Assembly: GCF_958298935.1 (NCBI RefSeq)
Contig: NC_084930.1
Span: 23,720,001-23,784,000 of the forward strand
Source of the DNA: Phragmites australis
Lineage: Eukaryota > Streptophyta > Magnoliopsida > Poales > Poaceae
Reading direction: 5' to 3'
DNA length: 64,000 nt
The translations under genes and the position numbers were made by a program. Positions 47,596 to 59,833 of this stretch are shown piece after piece. The notes beneath the pieces are model-generated. The model had not been told where the DNA came from, searched no databases, and saw only the letters and a list, made by a program, of their open reading frames with translations. Position 1 is the stretch's first letter; every line of letters starts with the position of its first letter.

Positions 47596-48479
47596 ATGAT
47601 GCTAAAAAAATTTATTTTTCTCTTATTTTTTCTCATCTCAGCAACACTAGAATAGGAATTATTGTACAATTTTGCTCAAATTTAATGTAAGGGGTGGCGG
47701 TTATAGACACAAACGCGTATTTTGAAAACGATGTAGAAACTTTCAGGACCGAGAACTCAATCTTCCAAGCTATTTTTGGTATAAAAAATTCTTCAAACCC
47801 GACAAAGTTGAGGAGAAATAGATGTAACTTTTTCTGTAGATGTTCGTAGAGTAAAAAAAACGTCGAAATCGGAGTCCATATGCAAAATTTATGCTTTTTA
47901 CTAAAAGCACTCTGGGTCAACATTTCGAAAAAAAACATCATCAGTGTCGGGTCATCACTATAACCCGCCACCTATGACTTGCATAAGTGATGCGTCACAG
48001 TTATAACCCGTCACCTATGACTTTTAGCAATGAAGGTTCAAAGAATAACATATCCAGTTTCTATCATAAGCACGTGATAGCTGATGTGGTAAGGGAATCG
48101 CGCGCGAGGTCCTGGGCACGGGTTTGAGTCCCACAAAATGCAATGACCAAAATATGTTTGAAAATGATGTGGATTGTGCATATACGATCAGGTGAAAAAA
48201 ATATTTTGTTTACTTGTTTTGCGTCTAAAAAATACGAAACACATTCATCAGTCATAAGCGATGCGTCACTGTTACGACCCGTCACCTATGTTCAATTATA
48301 GATGACGGGTCAAAAAGATGACCCGTCACCTATAATATTCATTGGTGACAGGTCATAGGTGATGGGTTTGTATCTGCTACCCATGATGACTCATCAGTGA
48401 CGCGTTCGAGGTGACGGGTGCGGGACATGTCACCCATGTGGGTTATCACCCGTCATCTATGTCCATTTTTAATGTAGTG
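47193..48479. mobile_element. CACTA-type transposon remnant, right end visible
   Basis: The right end read on the minus strand is CACTACATTAAAAATGGACA, a CACTA terminus. Inside are repeated GACCCGTCACCTATGAC-like subterminal units (47950-47975, 48015-48030, 48270-48450). Similar units occur at 47230-47320, and ATGAAAAATGTCATCAAC at 47203 may be a degraded left end. No transposase is present. The left limit is tentative. Confidence 0.6.
47522..47587. repeat. (TA)n microsatellite, about 33 units
   Basis: A nearly pure TA array inside the CACTA remnant. The Tyr/Ile-alternating open frames on both strands are artefacts of it. Confidence 0.97.
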
Positions 48480-49079
48480 AATGGATATATCTGAATTCGT
48501 TTTCGAGAATCCAATTCAAATGTGGATATCCAAATTGCTTTAAATTCGGATGTGAAAATGGATAATATTTGTATCCGCCAATCAGGGAACCAAATTTTGC
48601 TAATATTTTGGAAATTTTAGAGGTGAAAAGATTTATATATTCTGGCCCAATCAAATTGGAACAGATTTTAGTCAAATTTGACCAAAAATTTAAATTTTTG
48701 ACATGAATTTTGAATGAAATTTCTAAATTTTTGGTAATTCTAGTACTTCCAAAAGTGAACGAATTTTTTGCGCACCAAAATAAATATTCTTGTCATTAAA
48801 GGTGTAGGATATTTGCTTATAACCCGATTGGGTAGATATTCGAATGCGGATTCAGATTCGAACTATCTGATTCGCATTCGCATTCAAGAATTTTTGGATT
48901 TGTATTCATATTTGTATTAAAATATAGATAGCAATGTGGAAAGTGGATTATTAGATTCGTATCCGATCTATTTCTATCCCCATTGGCAAACGCATCAGCA
49001 TGCCCACCTAGCCGGCAGACAAGGTTGGGAACAGGGCACAACAATTTTTTTATTTTAACCCTTTTTAAAATAATATTTT
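48480..49079. other. AT-rich repeat debris
   Basis: Contains many degenerate GGATATCCGAAT/ATTCGGAT-type words (48480-48570, 48830-48965) typical of decayed grass transposon ends. No coding signal. Confidence 0.4.
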
Positions 49080-49114
49080 AAAACAACATGTGAGAAACTG
49101 ATTCTTCTAGGAAG

Positions 49115-49325
49115 TAGCCATTTTTGTTACGCCAAAGTCTTTGGCGTGACTCCCCAATGTGGTCACGCCATATGAATTGGCGTGGCCAAGGTGGCCACAC
49201 TGATGTCAGCCTCAATGCCTTTACACGCAGGGCTGATGTGGCACCCTCAGTCACGCTAAAGGTGTTGGCATGATCTCTGTCACCCAACTAACCAAACTTT
49301 TGGCGTGACTCATGCCAACATAGAG
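49115..49325. repeat. Left cluster of TTGGCGTGAC inverted repeats
   Basis: TTGGCGTGAC and its complement GTCACGCCAA recur about eight times, often as facing pairs, with variants such as TTGGCATGAT. The same unit recurs at 56638-57075. Confidence 0.75.
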
Positions 49326-49919
49326 CGCTGCACCGGACACCCTCCTCTCACTCCTCCCTTTCTTCTTCCTCGAGCTGACGACATCAGAACTGCCGCTATT
49401 CTCTCCCCCACCACATTCCTTCATCAAATCCAACGTTTTTGGGCTCAAATCGAAGATGATTTCATGGGGAACTGCCCTAGGAAGGTAACTCCATTCCCTT
49501 CAAGTTTCTTCTTTTATATTGGCTTGCATTTCTAGTTGAATGGTGGTTAGGGTTTAGAAGATTTGAGTCGATGATATATGAAATTAGTACGTTTAGGGGT
49601 ACATCAGAGGTCAAATATCATGCTATAGATGTATTATTACACATGTGTAATATGTAGATTTTGTTGCATGCAATTTATTTGGCGTAGGAAATGAAATAAT
49701 ATATGGTTATGCTAAATGTGTATGATGGAAGCATGTTGTTGTATAACGCTATGTTTTGATAGGGCATACAAATCGTTGTGATGAAATGTTTAGATGATGT
49801 AGCAAGTGTTGAAATTTTGGAACCCGCCTTGCTTTGATGAAATTCTTGCTTGGGTTAGGTCAATTATGAATGTTGATGTAGATGCATGTGATGTAACCGT
49901 ACGTGAAAGGTTTTATGCT

Positions 49920-52900
49920 GGCTAAGGTGGTAGGGCCCACTATGTTTTCATGGAGTTGGCGTCATTGAATGATTGGAAGTTGTACAACGATTGTGTGAAT
50001 GGTTCTCAAGTTTGTTGCACGAAGGTTGTAGTTGATGTGGGTACGGGGGAAGCTCGATGTCATTGGTTCAAGATGTGTCGGGTAGTATTAGCTAGGAAGT
50101 GGAGCTTGTTGAGCATTTGACTCAGAAAATTACCGCCATTGTCTTAGAGGTGACCAGTGTCTTCGAACTCTCTGATGTTATGGTTCCGAAGGTATCTCGT
50201 GCCTCTATTCAGGAGATAGCTGCCGATGGTTCTAATAACTTTGATTTGACTGTGGTAAGTAATGACTTCGACGATCCTATACATTGAATCTCAATGAGGG
50301 AGATGTCTCATCTTGCCTATTTTCTAGCCCCTTTAAGTATGACATCAGAGCAGACTGAAACTTGAAGGTACCCCTTTTTATTCTAACACCTCGTATGAAG
50401 CTTTAATACCACCTCTATGAAGGGAGCAGAGAAGTGAGCTCTTCTGGGAAGTCATTATTGTCCCAATCATGAAATAGGACTCAGTTCGAGGGGTTTCCCT
50501 CGAACCAGACTATATATAAAGGAAAGGGGTTATTTTTCCTTTACAGCAATAAGAGTTGCTTCCCTTGCTTGTAGTTTTTTATCGTATAGTTTATGATTCC
50601 AGAAAGCATGGTTGGAGTCCTTCTATCGACGACTGTCCTCTCAAGCTCCATCATGAACTATTTACTTACAAAGAACCCATCACAAATTCGATTATGGAAG
50701 AATAGAACAAACTATGTCAAGCCACGAGCATCTTCATTACTATGGAAAATGATGGATAGCTACAACGATAGGATTAGTTAATTGTTATAGAATCATTTCT
50801 CAGCAATCTCGTCGATTTGCAACTCAATTATTTGCAAATTATCATGTATATTGTGTGTTCGAGGGAGAAAGAAAGGTTTCCCTCGAGCTAAATTTTGATT
50901 TACCATACACAATTTGGGTCCCTACTAACATTGGGGTGCAAAAGCATAGGGAGCGAACAGGATTAGATACCATGGTAGTCCATGCCATAAACGATGAGTG
51001 TTCACCCTTGGTCTACACAGGTCCAAGGTTTGGTTTTTTTTTTAGGATGAGGAGGCCCAAGCAAATATTGAGGAAATACCAATATTTTTCATTGGATAGT
51101 GAGGCCAAAGGTGAAGGTGATGAGTTAGAAGAAGTAGAACCTGTTTCTGGTGTTGAGCAATGACACGTGGGTGTTAAGGTGGAAAGAGAAGCGGATGAGT
51201 ACGAGGAGGAGGCTTGGTGGAATGAAATTTACATGGAACAAGAGACGAGGACACTGAAGGTGGTACATATGGATGTGCCCGAGGTGTGGAGCTGCGCGGA
51301 CATTTCATTGACTAAGAAAGCTCTATGTGATAATGGCTTAATGTCTACGGAGGAGGAATGAGACAGTGAGAAGGAGTTGATCAAGAAATGGATGATATTT
51401 GATAGCCTTGAAGAAGTGAAGTTCTGGTTCAAGGACTACGCAGTGCAGCACCATAAGCCGTACAGTGTGGATCATTCTTATGCGAAGGAGAGGTATACTA
51501 TCAAATGCCAAAGAGGTTGTGGATGGGATGTATGGGTCCATCTTATTCCAAATGATAGCCGACGATGGAAGGTCACAAATGTGAAATAACCTCACACTTG
51601 TAGGTTAGTGACGCCCGAACAAGTGCACTCCTAGTGCACGGCGAGGTACCTTGGTCGGCGCATCGTCCCATCATTTGGGCAGACTCAGACATGATTGTGG
51701 CCTCTCTAATTGAGTCTATAGTTGGGTCTACCAATTACTGAGTGTTGTATGTCAAGGCATGGAGGACGAAGAAACATGCTATGACATTATTATGGGGAGA
51801 TTGGAAGGAGTCATAAGCGAGAGTCCTTAGGATCTTAGATGCAATTTCACATTTTAACCCTGGGATTAAGTGGTTAATTCATTTGGTGGCATGATAGGCA
51901 ATGATAGTTCTGTCATGAAGCCCATCATGCAGCGTGTGTTTTGGGGCTTCTCTCAATGCGTGAAGGCCTTCAAGCATTGTAGGCCCGTGATTAGTGTCGA
52001 CGTCACTTTCTTGAAGGGAAAGTACTGGGGTACATTAATGATTGTTGTTGGCATTGATGCAGAGGATCAGTTGATCTCCCTAGCATTTGCGTTGACAGAA
52101 GGAGAGAGGAACAACAGTTGGTCATGGTTCTTGTACTTGGTTCATTGTTACGTAATTGGACCGACACACCAACTCTGATGATATCGGATTGGCACTGGGG
52201 TCTCTTTAATGCAAGTAGAGAACAAATGGAGGGTTACCCTCCTTTTGTGCATCGGTGGTGCATGCGTCATTTTGTTACAACATTTGGAGAAGACAGAAGA
52301 GTAAGGAGGTAATTAAGAAATTGAAGATACTTTGTAAAGTTAAAGAGGAGAGAGAGAGTTCAAGAAAAGGCTTGAAGAATTGGAGAAGTTTTTGAATGAG
52401 CCTGCGACATAGTGGTTGAAGGGTGAAATGTCTTATAAGTGTAAATGGGCGCTAGCGTATGATTAGGGTGGTTGTAGGTATGGAACAATGACCACAAATA
52501 TCTCAGAGGTATTCAACAAGGTCCTTAAAGGCATCCGTGCAATAACTGTGTTTGCCATCATAGAGTACACCTTCCACAAATGCAATTTCTATTTTGTGGA
52601 TCGATGGAAGAAAGCACGTAGTTAACTTGACACTAGTGAGGTGTGAGGAAAAGCTATCTTCAAGTACCTTATGAAGCATGGGGGAAATATCTGCTACCCA
52701 AGAGGCACAACTCTTTGATCCAATGACCTATGTTTACAACGTTACATTAGTATTTCAGACTAGTGTAGGGGGTGAGAGCTCTGGCGGTAGGATCTTTAGA
52801 GTCAACTTAACTACAGCAGAGTGCATATGCAGGACCCCTCAATTGCTGCATGTCCCGTGCTCTCAAGTCATCACAGCATATCGGATGAGAAGAGTGGACC

Positions 52901-53290
52901 ACATATCACCCGACTACTTGACCTAGTGTATTCTAAGAGAATCGCTTTGAAATCTTGGGAGTTCACCTTCGAGCCTGTACTTGATCCTTCACAATGGCTG
53001 GAGTACACTATTGATGAATATGTGCTAGATTGTGGTCTACTGAAACAAAAACAAGAGAGGAGGAAGAGAAAACAACTCTGAAATAAGATGGATGATTCTA
53101 ATAATGGTTATGGTGATGGCATGTACAGAGTTGGCGAATTTGATGAGGCGCCTATTAAAATACGTTGCTCCACATGCCACCAGTTTGGACACAGGATGGA
53201 ACAACATAAGGAGTGGACGAAGAATCAGGCACTTCGTAGGAAAAAGGGGAATTCTAGAAGAGGAGCAGCAAACTACAATTTGGTAGAGGT
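49920..53290 (+). pseudogene. MULE transposase (MuDR-type), fragmented
   Basis: In order: an N-terminal segment (AHYVFMELASLNDWKLYND, ~49935), an acidic region (50855-51358), the MuDR DNA-binding domain (51377-51589, VKFWFKDYAVQHHKPY... KCQRGCGWDVWVHL), the DDE core with VISVDVTFLKGKYWGTLMIV (~51990), LMISDWHWGLFNAS (~52180; usual SDRH is SDWH), HRWCMRHF and TTNISEVFNKVLKG (~52500) carrying the third acid, a SWIM zinc finger (CICRTPQLLHVPCSQV, ~52828) and a CCHC-like tail (CSTCHQFGHRMEQH). Several stops and frame changes separate these parts. About 500 bp at 50290-50800 interrupt the acidic region without transposase similarity. Confidence 0.85.
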
Positions 53291-53381
53291 GAACTATGTT
53301 GATTATTTAAATATATTATTGCTATTATCTTGCTTTTGTTCATTATATAACGACTATGTGACGTTTCATATTTCATGACAA

Positions 53382-55920
53382 TGGCGCACCCCGATTATCC
53401 ACTCATTGAGACGTACTACGACAGGGAGCACCGAGCTCACCTCATGGTCGACAACAATGAGATATGACTTATTCATAACTATTACGTATAATTGGTAAGT
53501 AGCATGCATGTGTAATTAATAATTTCAATTTAAATTATTTCCTTCAGGTGCTAAAACCTCTTTGAATACGCACTCACAGTCCTCTCAGGTGGGATGAAAG
53601 GTACGCCCCCTACATTCGGCGCGAAGGCTTCTTGCCATTGGCTAGGTTGGTCATGATGAGGTTACCGATGTTCAACGGTGCAGCGCTTACGGCACTTGTG
53701 GATCGCTGGAGGCCAGATACACACACGTTCCACCTCTCTTGCAGCAGATTCACGGTCATGGTGCATGATGTGGCCATGATACTCGGGATACTAGTGGATG
53801 AGCATGTTGTGTGTGGGATGGTGCAGTATGCTGGATGGCACGACATGGTGGAGGCGCTCCTTGGCAGTAGGTCTCCTGAGCCAGAGTAGGACACAGAGGA
53901 CAAGAAACCTTCTGGCGTCAGCTCTGTCTGGTTGGCTGCCAACTTCTGGGAGTGCCTGAGGATGTAGCGGAGGGGGTCATTGAGAGGTATACTCGCTCTT
54001 GGTTGTGGCACCTTGTTGGCGGGTACTTGTTTCCGGACGAGAGTGGCAACACAATTTCTTATATGTTTTTGCCAATACTTAGTAAGGTTTGGGAGAATTG
54101 GGCTGTATAATTGGGGATCCACCATGCTTACATGGTTGTACCAGCAGCTATGTGATGCATGCAGGTGCAATGGGAACCATGGTATCCTTGGGGGATGCAT
54201 ATACTTGTTGCATGTGTGGATGTGGGGGCGGTTGCCCATTGGTAGACCTGACCGGTTTCATCCTAGGTTATGTAGTTTCATTTCTACTTGTATTATTATT
54301 TATGTCATCATTTGCAATTGTCATTTGCTATATTGTAAATGTATGTTTGGGAGTTCAAGGATGAGGGCTCGATGTCGACCGTTGCTTTCCTTTGGAAGAA
54401 CGTCAAGTCAGTGACTGGCAATGCAAGCAGGTGGCACCTCTTCTAAACTAACGTGCTTGACTTTATTATGCAAAATCACGTGAGTGCAAATGGATCGACC
54501 TTTTTGTTTCATGTACCTACACATGTCAGTTGAAGTTGTTGTAATATGTTGTTCATTTCTAGGTGACTTGGGAGCCATATGACTGTCCAGAGATCCTAGG
54601 TATGGGACTTAGCCCTTTATGCACATGGGACAGGGTTGGCATTCTGTTCTACCTCTTATTTGCTTCTACATTGTTGAAATCCATCTTTCGAACTATGTTA
54701 TGAGGCAGTTTGGGAGGTTGCAGCGTACACCTCCAAACACAATCTCCACGTCGGTGACCTTGCATAAGTGAGTTAATTTTATTGTCAACCTAATTTTTGG
54801 CATTGCTTTCATGCATCATTTCTGAATTGTTTCATTTGTATGTTTTTTGCCATCTCGTAGGATTGACATGAGGAAGCAGAGGGGTGCTAGAGATTGGCAG
54901 GAGCTCCACCATGCCTATTTGATGCAATGGGCCAACTAGGATTAGACTATCATGCACGGTGGGGCCGCCCACCACTCGGGTCCCTACCATGACTACTTGA
55001 GATGGTTGCACAATAACTCCAGGTTGATAATCAAGCCACCTCATGTTGCGGTAAGCACAGACGTTTTGCCAGACTCCGATGATGAGGACGACCTGGTAGA
55101 TGAGTATGATCAGATCAGCTGCCACAGTCGCCAGCCTAAGCATGCCCCACTTCACAACTATATGGTACATGTAATTCATGATAGGTGCAACATATTGACT
55201 CATGGTTTTTACCGTACTTAATGTACTACATCATGTTTGTAGAGTCAGCAGCTCGGATGCCTTGCAAATGAGGCTGGACAAGCTTTGCTACTCCCACGGG
55301 GTTCTGAGGAGGAGGTAGGCCACCTCCGCACCTTTGTGGAGGTAACAATTCATGTACACGCCATCTTTGTACTGTTCCCCCTTTATTTCTATATTGAAAC
55401 ATGCTCTAACATTTTCACCAACTTCGTGGCAGAGGGTTTGTAGGAGGTGCCGCCGTCTGGCGTACAAGATGAGAGCTGTATGACTATGCCGGATGTGGCA
55501 CTAGCACCAGGTGCTACTTCTTCCCATCCATATACTGACCACGTGACAGCTTCGACCCAGCAGACACTGGTGCACTATGGTACCAGGGCCCCTAGTCGTA
55601 GTGCTAGTGTTGCTCGCACGGCGTCACGCACTAGCTGAAGGACTACCTCTATCTCCTTGGGAGCGACTGCACATGGGAAAGGTAAGGCCCGACGTGAGGA
55701 ACCCTCTAAGAGCGAGGAAGACAACTCGGAGGGTGACGAACCATCCTACGAGCCCAATGAGATCAGGAGCTTGTGGCTTGCAGGCACTCCTCCACCGGCA
55801 CAACCTTCACAGAAGCTGCAGTGTGCATGTGACAGGAGCGACATTGCGAGTGCCAATATCCTTGCTACCAAGCCATGCCATGATCGGAGAAAGAAGAAGC
55901 CATACACATCACATGGCTGA
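53382..55920 (+). pseudogene. Plant mobile domain (PMD) protein remnant next to the MULE transposase
   Basis: A start-like MAHPDYPLIETYYDREHRA at 53382 is followed, after an intron-like gap (AG at ~53548), by the PMD core: RYAPYIRREGFLPLARLVMM, ALTALVDRWRPDTHTFHL, DVAMILGILVDEHVVCGMV (53610-53889). After a stop and frame shifts come LYNWGSTMLTWLYQQLCDAC and GGCIYLLHVWMWGRLPIGRP (~54100-54250), then HDYLRWLHNNSRLIIKP (~54990). A low-complexity Ser/Thr- and Lys/Glu-rich tail ends at 55920. PMDs occur in MAIN/MAIL1 proteins and in many plant transposons; the molecular role is unknown. Same strand and orientation as the transposase. Confidence 0.75.
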
Positions 55921-56637
55921 GTAGTGAACAATGTAATGTGTGCGGTGCTTGAACAATGTCATGTGTGGACTATCTTGTGTTGACACTTTAGTTTCGCCGT
56001 GTTGCTTGCGTTATTGAGCAATACCATGTGTGCGATGCTATTGTGTGGACTATATGTATGCAACATCCCCTCAGTTTCCCTCTTCAACATCTTGAGTAGC
56101 AATGATGATATTTAAGTGGTTTGCATTATTTATTCTTTGGGTTAGAGAGAACGGTGGCTGCTATGCTACTCACATAACCACTTCCTTGTCATATATGTTT
56201 CCATCTAGCTCCTGCTCAGCTGAAGCTGCATGGTTGTGATAAGAAGCAAGGATGCCACCTACCTGCAAAATGCTGTTTGAAAAAAAAGGAACAGAACAAA
56301 AACTTGTACTCTATGTGATCGAACTTGCCATTATATTTGCACATGTATAAAGTTCAAACTTTACATTGTGCTTGTGTTAGTTTGCTCTACCGATAGTGTA
56401 AACACTTTCACTGAATTGAATGGCTGAACCTGGAGTCCATGCTGTGCATGGATGACCCTTGGTCAGCTATTGTTGTCGATATATCACCAAATAGGAAGAG
56501 CAAACTAACACGAGTGGGATTGCATCATGCTTAGAGGTTTACTAATGTGAACCAGTAGCCTATGAGTGAGACTGTCAGCAAGATGAGAAACAACTCAAGT
56601 TTGTGTGAGTTATACAGGCTTGTCATGCAAAAGGAAA

Positions 56638-57075
56638 TGGCGTGACCAGAAAAATAGTCACGCCAAGATTCTTGGCATGACAGGCCTGTATAAGCTTCGA
56701 TTTGCATTATAAAGGCATGTCACGCCGAAGCCCCTAGTGTGAATACCTTGTCACGCAAAGGCCTATGGCATGACACAACACGTCACTCCCAGTAAGGCCC
56801 TGGAAATGGGTAGGTGTTGGCGTGGCTGCAAAGTCTGCCACGCCAGGGTGTTTGGCGTGACAAACTGTGTCGTCATGCCATGCCTTCCCTCACTGCCTCG
56901 CTCCTAGTGAGCCCCTAGAAATATGTAGGTGCTGGTGTGGCTGAATATGTCACGCCAGTGTATTTGGCGTGACAAACCGCGTCATCATGCCAGCCCTTCC
57001 CTCACTTCCTCAGTCCCAGTGAGCCCCTGGAAATGGGGTTCCTCTAGCATGGCAGCAGATTCTGTGACGCCAGAG
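56638..57075. repeat. Right cluster of GGCGTGAC inverted repeats with a ~116-bp tandem unit
   Basis: GGCGTGAC, GTCACGCC and one-base variants recur more than a dozen times. From 56785 a longer unit starting GTCACTCCCAGTAAGGCCC... repeats about 2.5 times, each copy containing TGGAAATGGGTAGGTG- and TTTGGCGTGACAAAC-like blocks. Confidence 0.75.
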
Positions 57076-57250
57076 CTCCTAGTGTGACATAATATTCCAA
57101 TGTTCTTAAAATATTTATTATAATTCGTGTACATTTATTAAATAATATATGAAATTGTTCCCAACCCATATATAATTTAAATTGGTTCAATCATATTGTG
57201 TAGCACAAAAAATTGACACTGGCCCATCTGAATACAAAGTAGACTACTTA

Positions 57251-57551
57251 GGCCTCATTTGTTTCGGATTGTAAAAGCTGAATTGTGATCAAAATCCAAA
57301 AGCTGAAATAAACAACTGGATTGTAAAAGTTGGATTGTGATCACAATCCAAAAGCTAAAACAAACAATTGGATGGAAAAGCTGGATTGTTACAATCCAAC
57401 ACCCATATTGTAACAATCCAGCAATCCGCCTTCCACCAGATTATAACAATCCACAATCTAGCTTTTACAGTCTAGATTTTACAATCTAGCTTTTTACAAT
57501 CCACAATCTATAAGCTGCTTTTCACAATCTCCAGCTGAAACAAACAAGCCC
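57251..57551. mobile_element. MITE of about 301 bp
   Basis: The left end GGCCTCATTTGTTTCGG is matched by the reverse complement of the right end, GGGCTTGTTTGTTTCAG. The interior is built of GATTGT/ACAATC words and AGCTG. TTA precedes and TAA follows, an imperfect 3-bp duplication, so PIF/Harbinger (Tourist-like) is favoured over hAT. Confidence 0.7.
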
Positions 57552-58253
57552 TAAAACAAAATGCAAACAAACAACTTTATACAAAGTAGTTCACTATATT
57601 CAACCATGAAAAAGGCATTTAAATTGATAGCTTTAAATACAACGATTGACAACTTTGAAGAATACACCTGGAGTGTTGGCCAACATGATGTTTTATTTCT
57701 AGACTAGTGTGTTTTTAATCCCAGTAAAGATGATACTCATATTTATCGTAGCAGTAGACGAGTTTCACCATCACAACGTATTGTAATTATTTTCTAATGA
57801 ACTGTTCTCGGCATCCATCTATTATGCTACCTTCATGTTTCTATTTTAGCAGAATTGTTGCTCTCGTCATTATTTTAATGCGTTCAAAATTTTCAAATAA
57901 ACATACCAAACACACAAATAACCACTAGCTAATTAAGCATGCTACATTAAGCATTGAACAACAAGAAACAACCATTAGCTAATCTAATTAAATTTCAACA
58001 TTTTCATCACCTAATCTCCAAACCCTAGCTAGCCCAAAATCATCTAAACTATGGAGAAAATCGAAATTGAATGGATGCAATAGAGTATATACCTTCAATG
58101 AGCAATCACTGGTGAAATCCTCTTTGATCTGGACCCAAAATTGATGGATTTGATGAAGAATTTAGAGGAGAGGGAAGAGGAGTGAAAGCAAGGTCCTCGG
58201 GCTTGGTCTGAAAAGAGGAGGCAGAGGAGGGAGAGGAGGGCTGTGAGGAACGG

Positions 58254-59833
58254 TGACGTCCTAAGAGGGTTGGGGTGAATTAGGACTTAAAACTAATGGC
58301 TCCAAAAACTTCACAAGATAAACCTATCTCAGTTTCTATCTAAATGTGCTCTAATTTATCTAGTATGTCTACTCTATCGTTTAAGAGGATTGCAATCTAC
58401 TCTAGCAAAGTAAATTGCAAGTATGTAAATGTGAAAACATAAATGAGGTAGAGAGACAAATTAAGTATAAGGGATTTTTGTCCCATGGTATTGGTAGCAC
58501 ACAAGCCACCCCTAGTCCATGTTAGTGCTCCATAAAGGATATGCTCCCGGTCACCAAGTCTCTTCTGGTCACGGTTCTAGAGCTACCAAGTCACCAAGAC
58601 AAGGCCTCAAGCACGATGAGCTACCAAGCCGAGGTCTCATCACTAACCTCTCTTCGGTCACTCGTACGCCATCTTCACTACGAAGCTTTAGTCACAAAGA
58701 CAAGAGCCTCTATGTCCCCGCATAATCCTCTTGCCACCGCTCCACACCAAGTAGGAGGGTCAACAAGTTACCAGTGAATCACAAAGACTCTGAAGTGCCA
58801 ACATACCTCTCGGTACACAGTTGAATCACTCTTTGATCCACTCTCTAGGTTGCAGCACATAACAACACTTCTATCTAGGCCTAATAGCGCTAATCACCCT
58901 CTAATAGTGTGCTAATTGCCGTAGATGATCACGTTTAGCACTTTGATGGCTTGTATGTCTTCTCAAATGTATTTGAGATTCTCTGGACTCCAGTACTTTC
59001 AAATGGCCAAGTGGGTGGGTATTTATAGCTTCAAACTCGCCAACTAGCTGTTGCTCTAATGACTCAACTTTACTGTAAACACCGAATGATCCGGTGTAGA
59101 CAGTGGTACAAGCATTGGACCATCCGGTGTGTACAACCTTAGTAACTAGTTGTTAGAATCCACTCAAACCACTTCTGAATACCAGATTGTCCGATGTATA
59201 CTTCAAACCATCACTGGACTATCCGGTGAGTTATCTTGAGCCAACCGAGTCAATCTTCTTCTTTGTGCAAAAAGCTCCGGTGTTCACAATCTTCATCACT
59301 ATAGCTTCCGGCGTGTATAACACCATCTTCTTAGGATTTTTCACACACTCTGTTAAATGCCCCGTTGAAGCCTTCGGCGTGCGTATTTTCATCACCGGAC
59401 CTTCTGGCATGTTGATCTTTGGTCTTCCACCATTGCATCCTCTCTACAACAAATGCTCCGGTGTAAGCATTTGATATGTTCACCTCCGATCGCTGGACCT
59501 GCCAGTGTATGGAAACTTCTCTGGCTTCTTCTAACAAGAATGCTCTGGTGTGTATAGCCTGGGAATCACTAGACCTTCCGGTGAGTGTAGCACACCTGGG
59601 AGGAATACTTTGGTGTGTACAAAGTTGTGAGTACCGGACCATCCGGTGAGAACAATTTCTCTGAGACTTCTTCAATTCAATCAAACTTTGTCCCGACTTC
59701 GGTGGCTTCGTCATGCATAGTATCCATGAGACCTATTAATATATATTATTGACAAACATGTTAGTCCTAATGACTATATTATCATTAATCACTAAAATCT
59801 CAATCATGGCCTAATAGGGTCATTTTCACTACA
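58254..59833 (-). repeat. Sirevirus-like LTR, 1580 bp
   Basis: Plus-strand ends TGACGTCCTAAGAGGG and GGGTCATTTTCACTACA give TG...CA on both strands. It carries many diverged CCGGTGTGTACA...GGACCATCCGGTG units (59080-59650), a weakened form of the palindromic units in the first Sirevirus. The length is close to that LTR (1595 bp). Confidence 0.7.

Larger units (their letters stand above)
49080..58253 (+). mobile_element. Mutator-like element (MULE) with transposase and plant-mobile-domain remnants
   Basis: Left part: GGCGTGAC/GTCACGCC subterminal repeats (49115-49325), then a leader-like stretch (49330-49500). Middle: MULE transposase (~49920-53290) and a PMD frame (~53380-55920), both plus strand. 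Right part: another dense GGCGTGAC repeat cluster (56638-57075) and, at 58020-58250, an inverted resemblance to the left leader. The whole could be one ~9-kb MULE with long inverted ends, its right tip destroyed by the Sirevirus LTR at 58254; alternatively, two related MULEs lie head to head. No 9-bp target duplication was found. Confidence 0.6.

Noticed and set aside
47398..47690. Tyr/Ile-alternating open frames on both strands
   Set aside because: Translation of the (TA)n array.
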